Assembly: GCA_024642335.1 (NCBI GenBank)
Contig: JAHEBH010000016.1
Coordinates: 1 to 36,157, forward strand
DNA from: Erythrobacter sp.
GTDB taxonomy: Bacteria; Pseudomonadota; Alphaproteobacteria; Sphingomonadales; Sphingomonadaceae
DNA length: 36,157 nucleotides
Reading direction: 5' to 3'
Shown: positions 15,024 to 24,424 of the stretch, piece by piece
How the letters are laid out: every line of letters starts with the position of its first letter
Position numbering within the stretch: position 1 is the first letter of the stretch
Made by a program: the position numbers and the translations under genes
The notes under the pieces: model-generated
Seen by the model: only the letters and a program-made list of their open reading frames with translations
What the model was told of the DNA's origin: nothing
Database searches by the model: none

Positions 15024-16757
15024 ATGGATAGGCCACGCGTGCTCTTGGTCGTGGGCGGCGGAATCGCTGCCTACAAGGCGTGTGAACTCGTCCGCCTCAT
15101 CCGCAAGGGTGGGGGCGATGTTACCTGCGTTTTAACCAATGGCGGGTCGCAATTCGTCACGCCAATGGCCCTGGCGGCTCTTTCCGGAAACCAGGTTCAC
15201 ACTTCGCTGTGGGACCTGAAGAACGAGGCCGAAATCGGCCATATCCAGCTTTCGCGCGATGCCGACCTGGTGGTGGTATGCCCGGCCACGGCCGACCTGA
15301 TGGCCAAGATGGCCGCGGGTATTGCCGATGACCTGGGCACTACGCTGATCCTCGCCACCGACAAGCCGGTGCTCTGCGTGCCTGCCATGAATGTGCGCAT
15401 GTGGGAACATGAGGCAACGCAGCGCAACGTTGCATGGTTGTCCGATGCCGGCGTGCAGGTGATGATGCCCGATGAGGGCGAAATGGCCTGCGGTGAATTC
15501 GGTGTCGGCCGCCTGCCCGAACCCGAAGCGGTCTATGCCCAGATCGCCGACATGATCGGCCTCGAACCTGCCGAAGTGGATTACGATCAGATCGCCGCGA
15601 AATTGCGCCGGATGGCCGAAGAGGAATTCGACGAATTCGACGAGGATGCCGTCGAGCCCGAAGAAGCCGATGGTGGCAAGGGCGGCGGGCTGAGCGGCCT
15701 TCTCAGTTCCATCATCCCGCGTTCCACTTCGGGCAAGGGCGTGGACATCGATGCCGACAACGAGGACATGGAAGACCTGCCCGAAGCCGCAGAGCTACTG
15801 GATGGCGAAGGTCCCGATCTGCCCGAGCCCGACCTTGCAGGCGGCCCCGTGCTCGCGACAAAGGGCAAGGCGAGTGCAGCCCCGCCGACCGATCGCGAGG
15901 CGATCAATCACGAGGTCAATGCCAAGCAGACCGCGCCGCAGCCCTTCGAAGGCGAGGAAGCGGCAGCTCCCGTGGTCGGCCTGTCGCCCGGACAGGCGCC
16001 CGAAGCGGAGCCCGCCCAGGCCGAACCGCACCGCGTTGCCGCGATCGCCAAGAATGTCATCGATCCGCTGGAAGGCCAGCCCGCCTTCGCCGAAGAGATC
16101 GAGCAGCGCCCGCTTTTCGGCAAGCACGTGCTGGTTACAGCCGGCCCGACGCATGAACCGATCGATCCGGTGCGCTATCTCGCCAACCGGTCCTCAGGCC
16201 GTCAGGGCTATTCCATCGCCGCCGCCGCCGCTGCCGCCGGCGCAAAGGTGACCTTGATCTCCGGCCCTGTGAATTTCGAAACCCCGCCGGGCGTCGACCG
16301 GATCGATGTCGAAAGCGCGGAAGAGATGTCCAAGGCGGTCAAGGACGCGCTTCCTGCCGATTGCGCCATCATGGTGGCCGCGGTCGCCGATTGGCGGCCC
16401 AAGGACTTCCATGCGGAAAAGATCAAGAAGCGCGGCTCCGCCCCGCCGGCGCTGATGCTGGCCGAGAACCCGGATATCCTCGCCATGGTCGCCGCCAGTA
16501 CCAAGCGCCCCGACCTGCTGATCGGCTTTGCCGCCGAGACGGAGAACGTGATCGACAACGCCAAGAAGAAGCGCAAGAGCAAGGGCGTGGACTGGATCGT
16601 GGCCAATGACGTCTCAGGCGATGTGATGGGCGGCGAGCAGAACAAGGTCCACCTCATCAAGGAAAAGGGCTCTGAAGACTGGGAGACCATGGGCAAGATG
16701 GATGTGGCCTGGAAGCTGGTGGAAGACATCGCCAGGCAACTGAACGCCAATGGCTGA
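15024..16757 (+). CDS. coaBC: Bifunctional CoaBC (phosphopantothenoylcysteine synthetase/decarboxylase) with long acidic linker
   Basis: Makes 4'-phosphopantetheine from phosphopantothenate and cysteine for CoA. CoaC covers residues 1-180: GGGIAAYKA, the catalytic histidine in [15 protein letters not shown] (H73), [26 protein letters not shown] and the flap [15 protein letters not shown]. CoaB covers about 365-577: [37 protein letters not shown], the KIKK loop, LAENPDIL and GFAAETE. Typical CoaBC is about 400 residues. The extra 180 residues lie between the domains (182-362) and are rich in Glu, Asp, Pro and Ala, predicted disordered. The frame is intact through the insert. ATG 15024 is preferred; a TTG at 14982 would add 14 residues. 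It overlaps dut by 8 bases. Confidence 0.93.
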   Translation: MDRPRVLLVVGGGIAAYKACELVRLIRKGGGDVTCVLTNGGSQFVTPMALAALSGNQVHTSLWDLKNEAEIGHIQLSRDADLVVVCPATADLMAKMAAGIADDLGTTLILATDKPVLCVPAMNVRMWEHEATQRNVAWLSDAGVQVMMPDEGEMACGEFGVGRLPEPEAVYAQIADMIGLEPAEVDYDQIAAKLRRMAEEEFDEFDEDAVEPEEADGGKGGGLSGLLSSIIPRSTSGKGVDIDADNEDMEDLPEAAELLDGEGPDLPEPDLAGGPVLATKGKASAAPPTDREAINHEVNAKQTAPQPFEGEEAAAPVVGLSPGQAPEAEPAQAEPHRVAAIAKNVIDPLEGQPAFAEEIEQRPLFGKHVLVTAGPTHEPIDPVRYLANRSSGRQGYSIAAAAAAAGAKVTLISGPVNFETPPGVDRIDVESAEEMSKAVKDALPADCAIMVAAVADWRPKDFHAEKIKKRGSAPPALMLAENPDILAMVAASTKRPDLLIGFAAETENVIDNAKKKRKSKGVDWIVANDVSGDVMGGEQNKVHLIKEKGSEDWETMGKMDVAWKLVEDIARQLNANG

Positions 16758-17211
16758 CGTTCGCGTCCCGATCCGGATCAAGCGCCTGCCGCATGGCCAT
16801 GGCCTGGACCTGCCGGCCTACGCGACAGAAGGTGCCGCCGGCATGGACGTTCTGGCGGCTGAAAACATCATCCTGCGCCCCGGCATGCGCCACGCGGTAT
16901 CGACCGGCTTTGCAGTTGCCATCCCGCCCGGCTACGAGATCCAGGTCCGCCCGCGTTCGGGCCTCGCGCTCAAGCACGGCATCAGCGTGCCCAATACGCC
17001 GGGCACGGTGGACAGCGATTATCGCGGCGAGGTGAAGGTCATCCTGATCAATCATTCGGACGACAATTTCACCATCCAGCGCGGAGACCGGATCGCCCAG
17101 CTGATCGTTTCTCCCGTTACGCTGGCAAGCTGGGAAGAAGTTGCCGAGCTGGAAGATACCGAGCGCGGCTCAGGCGGTTTCGGCTCCACCGGAGGCTATG
17201 CGAAGCTTTAG
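16750..17211 (+). CDS. dut: Deoxyuridine 5'-triphosphate nucleotidohydrolase (dUTPase)
   Basis: 153-residue trimeric dUTPase that hydrolyses dUTP to dUMP and pyrophosphate, keeping uracil out of DNA and feeding dTMP synthesis. All five family motifs are present: AGMDV (1), [11 protein letters not shown] (2), [14 protein letters not shown] with the catalytic Asp and substrate Tyr (3), [10 protein letters not shown] (4) and the glycine-rich [10 protein letters not shown] with its mobile-arm Arg and Phe (5). The start overlaps coaBC by 8 bases, so translation is probably coupled. The coaBC-dut pairing is common in proteobacteria. Confidence 0.97.
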   Translation: MADVRVPIRIKRLPHGHGLDLPAYATEGAAGMDVLAAENIILRPGMRHAVSTGFAVAIPPGYEIQVRPRSGLALKHGISVPNTPGTVDSDYRGEVKVILINHSDDNFTIQRGDRIAQLIVSPVTLASWEEVAELEDTERGSGGFGSTGGYAKL

Positions 17212-17316
17212 GCAGTGGCCGGGCAGGAATGGCACTGCGGCATTTTCAGAGCACGCGGGAATTACAGATATTCGATGACTACTTATGGGTGGGAAGCGGA
17301 CAACAAGCTATGTTGT

Positions 17317-18084
17317 TCAGCCTCCCGGGAACTGTGTAGAAGCTCCAATGACGTAGACATAAGGCCTCGTGGCAACTTCGAAGCCTACCTTCGTGTAAAG
17401 CGGAAATCCCTGCTCGGTTGCACCTAGGGTAAAGCGTTTTGCTCCCTGGTCCTGATAGTGAGCCATGGCTGTTTCGAGGATCGCCCGCCCAACGCCCCGT
17501 TTTTGCTGATCCGGGTGCGTCGCCATGGTGTAAATCCCCACGTGCTCGTCATTGCGAATGAAGACACCGCAGCCAAGTGGAACGCCATCGTCATCTGCCA
17601 GCCAGAGATCGATGGCACTCGTATCGAAGGCGCCAGGCGCCATCGCAAGGTTGCAAGCTGCTTCGTCGAGTGAAAAAGCAGCCGCAGCGAGCCGATTGGC
17701 AACTCCAGCTTCATTCGACCCGGCACGCAAGACCCGAAAGCTTGAAGAGGGATGCAGCTCGCCCACTTTACGTTCCATCAAGGGCATCTGGCCGACGCAA
17801 GAGAGGCCCCGCTGGTTGGCCCAGGAGCACAGTTCTTCTGCGCCCTCGTCAATGACCAGAAGGGCGTCGACACCTTTGCGCTGGACTGCTTCCAACGCCT
17901 GTTCACATTCTTCTGCTGTGGCTCCTGATGTCAGGAAAAGCATGTTCAAATCTGACGCTGCTGCCCCTGAAACTGCTATCCCGCTGTGCGGCAAGATCCG
18001 ACAATCGCATTCAGGACCATGGCCGAACAGTCCGGCGACGTCTGCCGCGGTCTGCATGAGCATCTGAGATGATGTGTGCGCCAA
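17317..18084 (-). CDS. GNAT family N-acetyltransferase with extra N-terminal domain
   Basis: About 255 residues. The C-terminal half is a GNAT domain: GCGVFIRNDEHVGIYTMATH is the central sheet, HPDQQKRGVGRAILETAMAH carries the acetyl-CoA loop (QKRGVG), and GFPLYTKVGFEVATRPYVY is the terminal strand pair. The first 120 residues contain MLFLTSG and VDALLVIDEGAEEL and do not match any domain I recognise; many two-part GNAT proteins have a degenerate acetyltransferase fold there. Substrate unknown. Start choice: TTG at 18084 is preceded by GGGGAAA at good spacing, whereas the longest frame starts at a TTG at 18147 with no site; ATGs at 18063 and 18057 are alternatives. Base composition looks less GC-rich than the neighbours, which may mark a later arrival. 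Confidence 0.8.
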   Translation of the reverse strand: MAHTSSQMLMQTAADVAGLFGHGPECDCRILPHSGIAVSGAAASDLNMLFLTSGATAEECEQALEAVQRKGVDALLVIDEGAEELCSWANQRGLSCVGQMPLMERKVGELHPSSSFRVLRAGSNEAGVANRLAAAAFSLDEAACNLAMAPGAFDTSAIDLWLADDDGVPLGCGVFIRNDEHVGIYTMATHPDQQKRGVGRAILETAMAHYQDQGAKRFTLGATEQGFPLYTKVGFEVATRPYVYVIGASTQFPGG

Positions 18085-18186
18085 GACGTTTCCCCAATGG
18101 CAGTGAGCATGTAGCTCAGCTTTCCCATATCCGGCGACCGTCCGCAATTGGATCGTCAGCGGACACGCAAAGTCGGCTACCTGCGA

Positions 18187-18909
18187 TCAACTTCCGCCGC
18201 GCTGCACAGGCTGGTCCTCCGGCGCGATGGAGATGCGAACGGTTTCGCCCGAATTGCCGGGAAAATCGATGAACATGGCTTCGACCAGGTTGGGAACCAG
18301 ATATTGCAGCCGGTTGGAGGTGGAGACCGCCTCTGCCGTGCCCTCGAACAGGCGTTCGCCCGTCTCGCCATCGTCGATCTTCAGCGAAATGCCGCTGGTA
18401 TAGATGGTGTAGCTTTCCACATCGCGGCCGAAACCGCTGTCGAAGAACGGGTCATACCAGCCATAGCCCCAGGCGCGGTTGGGGAGGTAGGCAATGCGCG
18501 GGCGGCCCAGCGGGTCACGATAGACAAAGGGCGTATAGCCGTACCAGGGACGGTAGAAGGGATCGCGATAAGCGCTGCGAAAGCTGGACCTTACGCGTTC
18601 GCGCCCGTCATCGATGCCATAGGCAAAGCGCACCAGCAGCGTGGCCTGATCCGGCGATGAAGCCTGGCTGTAGCCAAGTTGGGCCATCCGCTCCTCCACC
18701 AGATCGGCATATAGGGCGAATTCCAGCCCGCCAGCCAGTTCGGGATCGTCTGCCACCACGGCAAAGCTCTGCCCTGCAGGTGCGGGCAGGTTGGATTCGA
18801 AACGCGAAACATCGGCGCGAAATGGCGATGCGCAGGCGGCAAGGCCTGCCAGCATCAGCGGCACGGCTGCGAGCTTCAGGCCTCTGGCGAGATTGGCAAA
18901 CAGGGACAT
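18187..18909 (-). CDS. DUF4136-type lipoprotein
   Basis: 240-residue predicted lipoprotein. It has a lipoprotein signal peptide (MSLFANLARGLKLAAVPLML) with lipobox LAAC, the acylated cysteine being residue 26. The mature part begins with DVSRFESNLP and a segment about a loss-prone beta sheet, then carries a tyrosine- and proline-rich stretch (FYRPWYGYTPFVYRDP, then YGWYDPFFDSGFG). It ends with SLKIDDGETGERLFEGTAEAVS, the common core of DUF4136 proteins. Function unknown; the family is envelope-associated. ATG 18909 has GAGAG upstream and gives a clean signal peptide; the frame from 18984 does not. It follows trpS on the same strand after 170 bases, so it probably has its own promoter. Confidence 0.85.
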   Translation of the reverse strand: MSLFANLARGLKLAAVPLMLAGLAACASPFRADVSRFESNLPAPAGQSFAVVADDPELAGGLEFALYADLVEERMAQLGYSQASSPDQATLLVRFAYGIDDGRERVRSSFRSAYRDPFYRPWYGYTPFVYRDPLGRPRIAYLPNRAWGYGWYDPFFDSGFGRDVESYTIYTSGISLKIDDGETGERLFEGTAEAVSTSNRLQYLVPNLVEAMFIDFPGNSGETVRISIAPEDQPVQRGGS

Positions 18910-19079
18910 GGCAATTCTCTCAGCTATCGGCCGGGACTCACGCCCGGCTCTGACGAACCCTTCAGGAGGGCAAGTCTTGATCATGGCGCGGATAATAGCA
19001 AGCGCGCGGTTAACCGGGGTTGAATTGCAATCTGAAGGTAAAAGGCTGGAATTCGGGGTGCCAGGACAATCAGGCTGAC

Positions 19080-20099
19080 CTAACCGCGAATGAGCCCCAT
19101 CGCATCATAAGCCGCCTTCAGCGTTGGAATGCCGATCTCTCGCGCCTGCGCTGCGCCGCGTGCGAGGATGGCGTCGAGCGATTCCCGGTCCTCCTTCAGC
19201 TCAACGAAGCGGTTGCGGATCGGGCCGAGCCTGGCGACCAGCAGGTCTGCCAGCGCGGGCTTGAATGCGCCAAAGCCCTGTCCGCCATGATCAGCCAGCA
19301 CCGCGTCGACGCTGGTTTCTGCCAGTGCGGCGTAGATCGAGACGAGGTTCAATGCCTCGGGACGATCCTCAAGCCCTTTCAATTCGCTCGGCAGGGGTTC
19401 GGGATCGGTTTTCGCCTTCTTGATCTTCTTAGCCATCGTATCGGCATCGTCGGCCAGGTTGATGCGGCTCATGTCCGACGCATCGGACTTGCTCATCTTG
19501 GCGCTGCCATCGCGCAGGCTCATGATCCGGGCGGCTTCGGGCGGGATGATCGGATCGGGCAGGGTGAAGACGGGATTGTCCTCGCTGGCGAAGTCATTGT
19601 TGAACTTCTGCGCAATGTCGCGCGCCAGCTCCAGATGCTGCTTCTGGTCCTCGCCCACCGGCACATGCGTGGCCTGGTAGAGCAGCACGTCGGCGGCCTG
19701 CAGCACGGGATAGGTGAACAGGGCCACGCTTGCACCCTCGCGGTTCTTGCCGCTCTTGTCCTTGAACTGCGTCATGCGGTTGAGCCAGCCCATGCGCGCG
19801 GTGCCATTGAGCAGCCATTGCAGCTCTGCATGGGCGGGAACCTGCGCCTGGTTGAACAGGATCGCCTTGGAAGGATCGACCCCGCAGGCGACCAGCGTGG
19901 CGACCAGTTCCAGCGTAGAGGCGCGCAGCTCCTTCGGGTCATGCGGCATGGAAATGGCGTGCAGATCGGCCAGGAAGATCAGGCATTCGCCGCCCGCAGC
20001 CACGGCCTCGTCCTGCAGCTTTACATAGTTGCGGATGGCCCCCAGGTAATTGCCCAGGTGCGGTTGGCCAGTGGGTTGGATGCCGGAGACGACGCGCAT
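19080..20099 (-). CDS. trpS: Tryptophanyl-tRNA synthetase
   Basis: 339-residue class I aminoacyl-tRNA synthetase that charges tRNA-Trp. It begins [20 protein letters not shown], containing the HIGH-equivalent PHLGN. It has the conserved [17 protein letters not shown] tryptophan/ATP pocket region, [23 protein letters not shown] and the catalytic loop KMSKS. Length is normal for the bacterial enzyme. The ATG at 20097-20099 overlaps the murJ stop as TGATG, so translation is coupled to murJ upstream. Confidence 0.97.
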   Translation of the reverse strand: MRVVSGIQPTGQPHLGNYLGAIRNYVKLQDEAVAAGGECLIFLADLHAISMPHDPKELRASTLELVATLVACGVDPSKAILFNQAQVPAHAELQWLLNGTARMGWLNRMTQFKDKSGKNREGASVALFTYPVLQAADVLLYQATHVPVGEDQKQHLELARDIAQKFNNDFASEDNPVFTLPDPIIPPEAARIMSLRDGSAKMSKSDASDMSRINLADDADTMAKKIKKAKTDPEPLPSELKGLEDRPEALNLVSIYAALAETSVDAVLADHGGQGFGAFKPALADLLVARLGPIRNRFVELKEDRESLDAILARGAAQAREIGIPTLKAAYDAMGLIRG

Positions 20100-21688
20100 C
20101 AGCTTGCGGCCCTTTTCTTCATGAACTTGCGGAAGGTAGCCCTGTCGATGGCTCCTGCAAGGAATGCAACCGCAAAATAGATGGCCCCGCCTGCCAGGGT
20201 TAGCGCGCCGAGCGCGACGACACGTTCGAACACATTGCCGCCATACCAGCTGGTGAAGAGATCACGCAGGAACCAGAGCGCTACGCCCATGACGGCCGCA
20301 GCGAGCACCTGGCGCGCCAGCCTGCCCAATAGCGGTGCCGGCATGCGGTAGTGGTTTCGGGCAACGAGGATGGCATAGAGGATCGTGCAATTGATCCATG
20401 CGCCCACGGCACTCGCCGCCGCCACGCCGACCACGCCGAAGCAATGGAGGAAGGCGAGGTTGAAGGCGACGAAGAACACCAGCGCGGCCGTGGCAGCATA
20501 AACAGGCGTGCGCGTGTCCGAACGGGCATAGAAGCCCGGCACCAGCACCCTGACGCCGACATAGGCGGGCAGGCCCATCACCAGCGCCACCAGCACTTCA
20601 CCTGCGATGCGCGCATCTTCCGATGTCAATCGCCCGCCTTCGAAGAAGATGGTCACGAAGGGCACACCGCAAATCGCCATGGCGACGGCGGCAGGCAGGG
20701 TCAGCAGCATGCCCAGCTCGATCGCATCGCTTTGCACCTTGCTCGCCCCGTCATGCTCGTTCGCGGCGATATGCCTGGAGAGGGCGGGCAGGATCGCGGT
20801 GGCGAGCGCAATGCCTATGATCCCCAGCGGCAACTGGTTCAGCCTGTCGGCATAATTCATGTAGGTGATGTTGGAGCCTTCAAGGTCATTGAGGAAATAG
20901 ACCTGCAGGATCGTGTTGATCTGGTAGGCGCCAGCACCCACCGCGGCTGGCAGGGCGATCCAGCACAGCCGCTTCACCTGCGGCGTTACCCTGGGAAGCT
21001 GCAGGCTGGGCCGGAAGCCAGAAGCACGGGTCCAGAAATAGAGCCAGAGCAGTTGCAGCACGCCCCCTGCACTGACGCCGAATGCGGCCAGGTACACGGC
21101 ATCGCGCAATTCCCCGCCCCGGCCCATCCAGTACTCGCCACCCAGCAGCGCGGCGATCAGCACGAGGTTGAGGATGATGGGAAAGCTTGCCCCCGGCGCA
21201 AAGCGGCTTACCGAATTGAGCATGCCGGTAAACAGCGTCACCAGGCTGATCAGCGCGATATAGGGAAAGGTGATGCGCGCAAGGTCCGTCGCGAAAGCAA
21301 GCTGGCCCGCATCGCCGCGCCACTCGGGGGACCACAGCCAGATGATGCCCGGCATGGCGATCTCGGCAATGGCGACAAGCACGATCAGCGCGGGCAGGAA
21401 GACGCTGAGCACATCGTTGGAGAACTCGGCCGCTGCCTCGTGCCCGTCATCGCCGGCCTCATCCCCCTCGCGCACGCGCCTGGAGAACATCGGCACGAAG
21501 GCCGCGGAAAAAGCTCCTTCTGCAAAGAGCCTGCGGAAGACATTGGGCAGGATAAAGGCCTGCAGGAAGGCGTCGGTCGCCTCGTTCGCGCCGAGCACGC
21601 GCGCGAAGATCATGTCGCGCGCGAGGCCCGCAATGCGGCTGACCATGGTCAGCGAGCCGATTGTCCCGACATTGCGCAGCATGCCCAT
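20099..21688 (-). CDS. murJ: Lipid II flippase MurJ
   Basis: 529-residue polytopic inner-membrane protein of the MOP/MATE exporter superfamily that flips lipid II across the membrane for peptidoglycan synthesis. It begins [34 protein letters not shown], the standard MurJ start. The charged first-helix [18 protein letters not shown] is the family hallmark. About 14 hydrophobic segments follow. A cluster of acidic residues ([17 protein letters not shown]) occupies the loop after helix 2. The gene sits between secB (42 bases upstream) and trpS (overlapping), all on the minus strand. Confidence 0.95.
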   Translation of the reverse strand: MGMLRNVGTIGSLTMVSRIAGLARDMIFARVLGANEATDAFLQAFILPNVFRRLFAEGAFSAAFVPMFSRRVREGDEAGDDGHEAAAEFSNDVLSVFLPALIVLVAIAEIAMPGIIWLWSPEWRGDAGQLAFATDLARITFPYIALISLVTLFTGMLNSVSRFAPGASFPIILNLVLIAALLGGEYWMGRGGELRDAVYLAAFGVSAGGVLQLLWLYFWTRASGFRPSLQLPRVTPQVKRLCWIALPAAVGAGAYQINTILQVYFLNDLEGSNITYMNYADRLNQLPLGIIGIALATAILPALSRHIAANEHDGASKVQSDAIELGMLLTLPAAVAMAICGVPFVTIFFEGGRLTSEDARIAGEVLVALVMGLPAYVGVRVLVPGFYARSDTRTPVYAATAALVFFVAFNLAFLHCFGVVGVAAASAVGAWINCTILYAILVARNHYRMPAPLLGRLARQVLAAAVMGVALWFLRDLFTSWYGGNVFERVVALGALTLAGGAIYFAVAFLAGAIDRATFRKFMKKRAAS

Positions 21689-21730
21689 GCGCTCTTGCCT
21701 TTCAGCTTGCCGCAGGGCCGAGGGGCTGCA

Positions 21731-22279
21731 TCAGCCCTCGTCGCCTGCAGGCGGCGTGTCGCCAGCGGGCCCGGCAGCAGCGGCAGCTGCCTCCTGCGCC
21801 TGCTTCTGGCGCAGCTGGTTGAGATAGAGCCCGTTGAAGTCGATCGGATCGAGCAGCAGCGGCGTGAAACCGGCATCGCGCGTCGCATCGGCCATCACCC
21901 GGCGGGCGAAGGGGAACAGCAGGCGCGGCGCTTCGGCAAAGGTGAAGGCGTGCTTCTGGTCATCAGACATGTTGCGCATGCCAACCAACCCGCAGAAGGT
22001 CAGCTCCACGATATAGGCAACGCCTTCCGCCGCCTTGGCCTTGGCAGTGATCTTCAACTCGCATTCGGTGACCTGGTCATTCACCGGGTTGGCGGCGATA
22101 TTGAACTGCACGTCCATTTCCGGCTGGCTCTGCCAGGAAAAGCTTTCCGGTGCGCGCGGGTTCTCGACCGAGAGATCCTTCACATACTGGCTGATCACGC
22201 CTGCGACCGGCTGCGTATCAGCGCCATTGGGCTGCGGAGCGGGGTTGAGATTGGTGAGAACGTCGCCTTCGTCGGCCAT
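21731..22279 (-). CDS. secB: Protein-export chaperone SecB
   Basis: 182-residue cytosolic tetrameric chaperone that holds precursors unfolded and passes them to SecA. Core motifs visible are QYVKDLSVENPRAPESF, MDVQFNIAANPV, ELKITAKA, ELTFCGLVGM and the C-terminal LLFPFARRVMADATRDAGF followed by LLLDPIDFNGLY. The alphaproteobacterial type has an Asn/Ala/Pro-rich N-terminal tail and, here, an alanine- and glycine-rich C-terminal tail. ATG 22279 is the standard start; the frame from 22384 adds 35 residues of unsupported sequence. It is divergent from the Tim44-domain gene, with 281 bases between them. Confidence 0.96.
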   Translation of the reverse strand: MADEGDVLTNLNPAPQPNGADTQPVAGVISQYVKDLSVENPRAPESFSWQSQPEMDVQFNIAANPVNDQVTECELKITAKAKAAEGVAYIVELTFCGLVGMRNMSDDQKHAFTFAEAPRLLFPFARRVMADATRDAGFTPLLLDPIDFNGLYLNQLRQKQAQEAAAAAAGPAGDTPPAGDEG

Positions 22280-22560
22280 GATATTCAACTTTCGTCTTGC
22301 TGGCGGCGGGACTGGGCCGGACCGCTGATAAAATTGCACGTTTCGCTGGCTGGCGCGCCTAGCATCCGCGAAGCCAGCCCGCAACGCTGCACGCGTTACT
22401 ATTCAGCTAAGGTTTTGCTGTCATGTTGCATATAGTGAACGTCACGCGGTTTTGTGGCGCGGCAGGGCGTTGTTCAATTGAATTTGCGTCCTATCTGGGC
22501 CACAATCGTGTAACTTTCGGAGTGCCGCGCGTTTGCGGCCAGGCGAATCGGGAAAAGTCA

Positions 22561-23217
22561 GTGATTTTTGAGATTGTTATCCTTGCCATGATTGCAGCCT
22601 TCCTGGGCATGCGACTTTATTCCGTGCTGGGCCGCCGTGCCGAGCATGAGGAAGAGATCATTCCCAAGGGCTTCGATCCGGGTGAAGACAAGGTCCAGAT
22701 GGCACCCGCTCCCGCGCCGGTCGCCGAATTGCCGCGCGGCGATGCACGGCTGGCCGGCTTCCCGCCCGCGATCGAACGCGGTTTGCAGGATATTCTCTCC
22801 GCCGATCGCCGTTTTGACCTGCTTGCTTTTCTTGAAGGTGCGCGTGCTGCCTATGAAATGGTGCTCGAAGCTTTCTGGCGCGGCGACAAGGAAGAGATCA
22901 AGCAGCTGTGCGACGATGATGTCTATGCCAGCTTTGTCGCCGCCATCGATGCGCGCGAGGCAGAAGGGCACACGCTGGAAAACCGCCTGGTCCGTATCGA
23001 AGATACCGCCATTCATTCGGCCATGCTGGATGGCAAGGTTGCGCGCATCGCGGTCCGTTTCGTGTCCGATATCGCCGCCCTCACGCGCGACAAGGATGGC
23101 AACATGATCGCCGGTTCGCTGGATGATGCGGTGGAGAGCCGCGACGTCTGGACCTTCAGCCGCGACGTGCGCAGCAGTGATCCGGCCTGGCTGCTCGACG
23201 AAACCGACGAGGGCTAA
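22561..23217 (+). CDS. Tim44/TimA-like domain protein
   Basis: 218-residue protein with one N-terminal membrane segment (IFEIVILAMIAAFLGMRLY), a short acidic and proline-rich linker and a Tim44-like domain. The domain includes FLEGARAAYEMVLEAFWRGD, LCDDDVYASFVAAID and the final RDVWTFSRDVRSSDPAWLL. In alphaproteobacteria such proteins are related to the mitochondrial import factor Tim44 and are thought to act at the inner membrane, possibly in lipoprotein or protein handling. The start is GTG at 22561 after a GGGAAAAG site; upstream in-frame codons to 22423 give sequence unlike a membrane anchor. mltA follows 22 bases later. Divergence from secB with mltA and smr downstream is a recurring alphaproteobacterial block. 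Confidence 0.88.
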   Translation: MIFEIVILAMIAAFLGMRLYSVLGRRAEHEEEIIPKGFDPGEDKVQMAPAPAPVAELPRGDARLAGFPPAIERGLQDILSADRRFDLLAFLEGARAAYEMVLEAFWRGDKEEIKQLCDDDVYASFVAAIDAREAEGHTLENRLVRIEDTAIHSAMLDGKVARIAVRFVSDIAALTRDKDGNMIAGSLDDAVESRDVWTFSRDVRSSDPAWLLDETDEG

Positions 23218-23239
23218 GCCTCAGGAGGCGCGGCGAGCC

Positions 23240-24424
23240 ATGGCTGCGCCCTTTTCCACATTGCCGAGAATTGCCGCCGCGCTTCCCGCGCTGGCTCTGC
23301 TCGGTTCCTGCGCCAGCATGGGGCCTGTTCCCGCACCCGTTGTCACCAATGCAGCCAGCCTGGGCCTGGCGCGCGGGCCGTCGATCGAAAGCTTCGGCTT
23401 GCTGGCGCGCGATAGCGCCGACGCGCTCGACAGCTTTGCCGCAAGCTGTGAGGTGCTGACCCGGCGGCAGGACCAGTCGGGCCTCACGCGTCCCTTTGAC
23501 TGGCAGCCCGCCTGCCGCAGCGCCGCCACATGGCCGCGCAGCGAGGCGCCGCGTTTCTTCGCCACCTATTTTGAAGCCGCCCGCGTGGGCGATGGCGCGG
23601 CCTTTGCCACGGGCTATTTCGAACCCGAGATTGCAGGATCGCGGACAAGGCGGCCCGGCTTCGAAGTGCCCGTCTATGGCGAGCCGCAGGATCTGGTGCG
23701 CTGCTGGCGCGCCGATATTCCCGCAAGCGAGCGTACCGGGCGCGAGCCACTCAGCCGCATGACGCCCGAAGGCGACTGCGTGCAATACTACTCGCGCGCC
23801 GAGATTGAGGATGGCGCACTGGAAGGGCGCGGGCTGGAAATCGCCTGGGCGGCCGATCCGGTGGAATTCTTCTTCTTGCAGATTCAGGGTTCGGGCCGGT
23901 TGATCTCTCCCGAAGGGGAGGTGATCCGCATCGGTTATGCCAATCAGAACGGCCATGCCTATACCGGCATCGGCGGGGTGATGCGCGAACAGGGCCTGCT
24001 AGGTGACGGGCCGGGCCAGTATGCAGGGTCGATGCAGGGCATCATGCAATATATTCGCGAGAACCCGGATGATGGTCGCGAACTCATGCGCATGAATGAA
24101 AGCTGGGTGTTCTTCCGCGAACTGGATGGCGATGGACCGCTGGGAAGCATTGGCGTGCCCGTGCGCGGGGAAAGCTCGGTGGCGGTTGATCCCAATTACG
24201 TGCCCTACGGTGCGCCTGTGTTCCTCTCGACCGACCGCGTGGAGGCGCGCGGGCTGTGGGTGGCGCAGGATACGGGCGGGGCGATCAAGGGCCCCAACCG
24301 CTTCGACACCTTCTGGGGCGCAGGCGAGCGTGCCCGCGAAGTGGCCGGCGGCATGAGCGCGCGCGGCCAGGCGGTGCTGTTCCTGCCGCGCGGAACGCTC
24401 GACAGGCTCGGGGTCGCGCCATGA
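23240..24424 (+). CDS. mltA: Membrane-bound lytic murein transglycosylase A (MltA)
   Basis: 394-residue lipoprotein enzyme that cleaves the glycan strand of peptidoglycan to give 1,6-anhydro ends. The signal peptide ends in LLGSC, the lipobox cysteine. The MltA beta-barrel domain is seen in FFATYFEAARVGDGAAFATGYFEPEIAGSRT and WAADPVEFFFLQIQGSGRL. The C-terminal 3D domain contains AQDTGGAIKG, with the catalytic aspartate expected there, and RFDTFWGAGERA. AGGAGG lies 11 bases before ATG 23240. The gene ends by overlapping the smr-domain gene as ATGA, so these two and the Tim44-like gene form one operon. Confidence 0.95.
   Translation: MAAPFSTLPRIAAALPALALLGSCASMGPVPAPVVTNAASLGLARGPSIESFGLLARDSADALDSFAASCEVLTRRQDQSGLTRPFDWQPACRSAATWPRSEAPRFFATYFEAARVGDGAAFATGYFEPEIAGSRTRRPGFEVPVYGEPQDLVRCWRADIPASERTGREPLSRMTPEGDCVQYYSRAEIEDGALEGRGLEIAWAADPVEFFFLQIQGSGRLISPEGEVIRIGYANQNGHAYTGIGGVMREQGLLGDGPGQYAGSMQGIMQYIRENPDDGRELMRMNESWVFFRELDGDGPLGSIGVPVRGESSVAVDPNYVPYGAPVFLSTDRVEARGLWVAQDTGGAIKGPNRFDTFWGAGERAREVAGGMSARGQAVLFLPRGTLDRLGVAP

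Noticed and set aside
17229-17339. Plus-strand 36-codon frame after dut
   Set aside because: AGGA lies directly against the ATG, leaving no spacing. It runs into the 3' end of the convergent GNAT gene and has no coupling to dut.
20351-22435. Plus-strand open frame (694 codons) opposite murJ and secB
   Set aside because: Shadow of two well-recognised minus-strand genes; composition rich in Arg, Gln, His and Gly and no motif.
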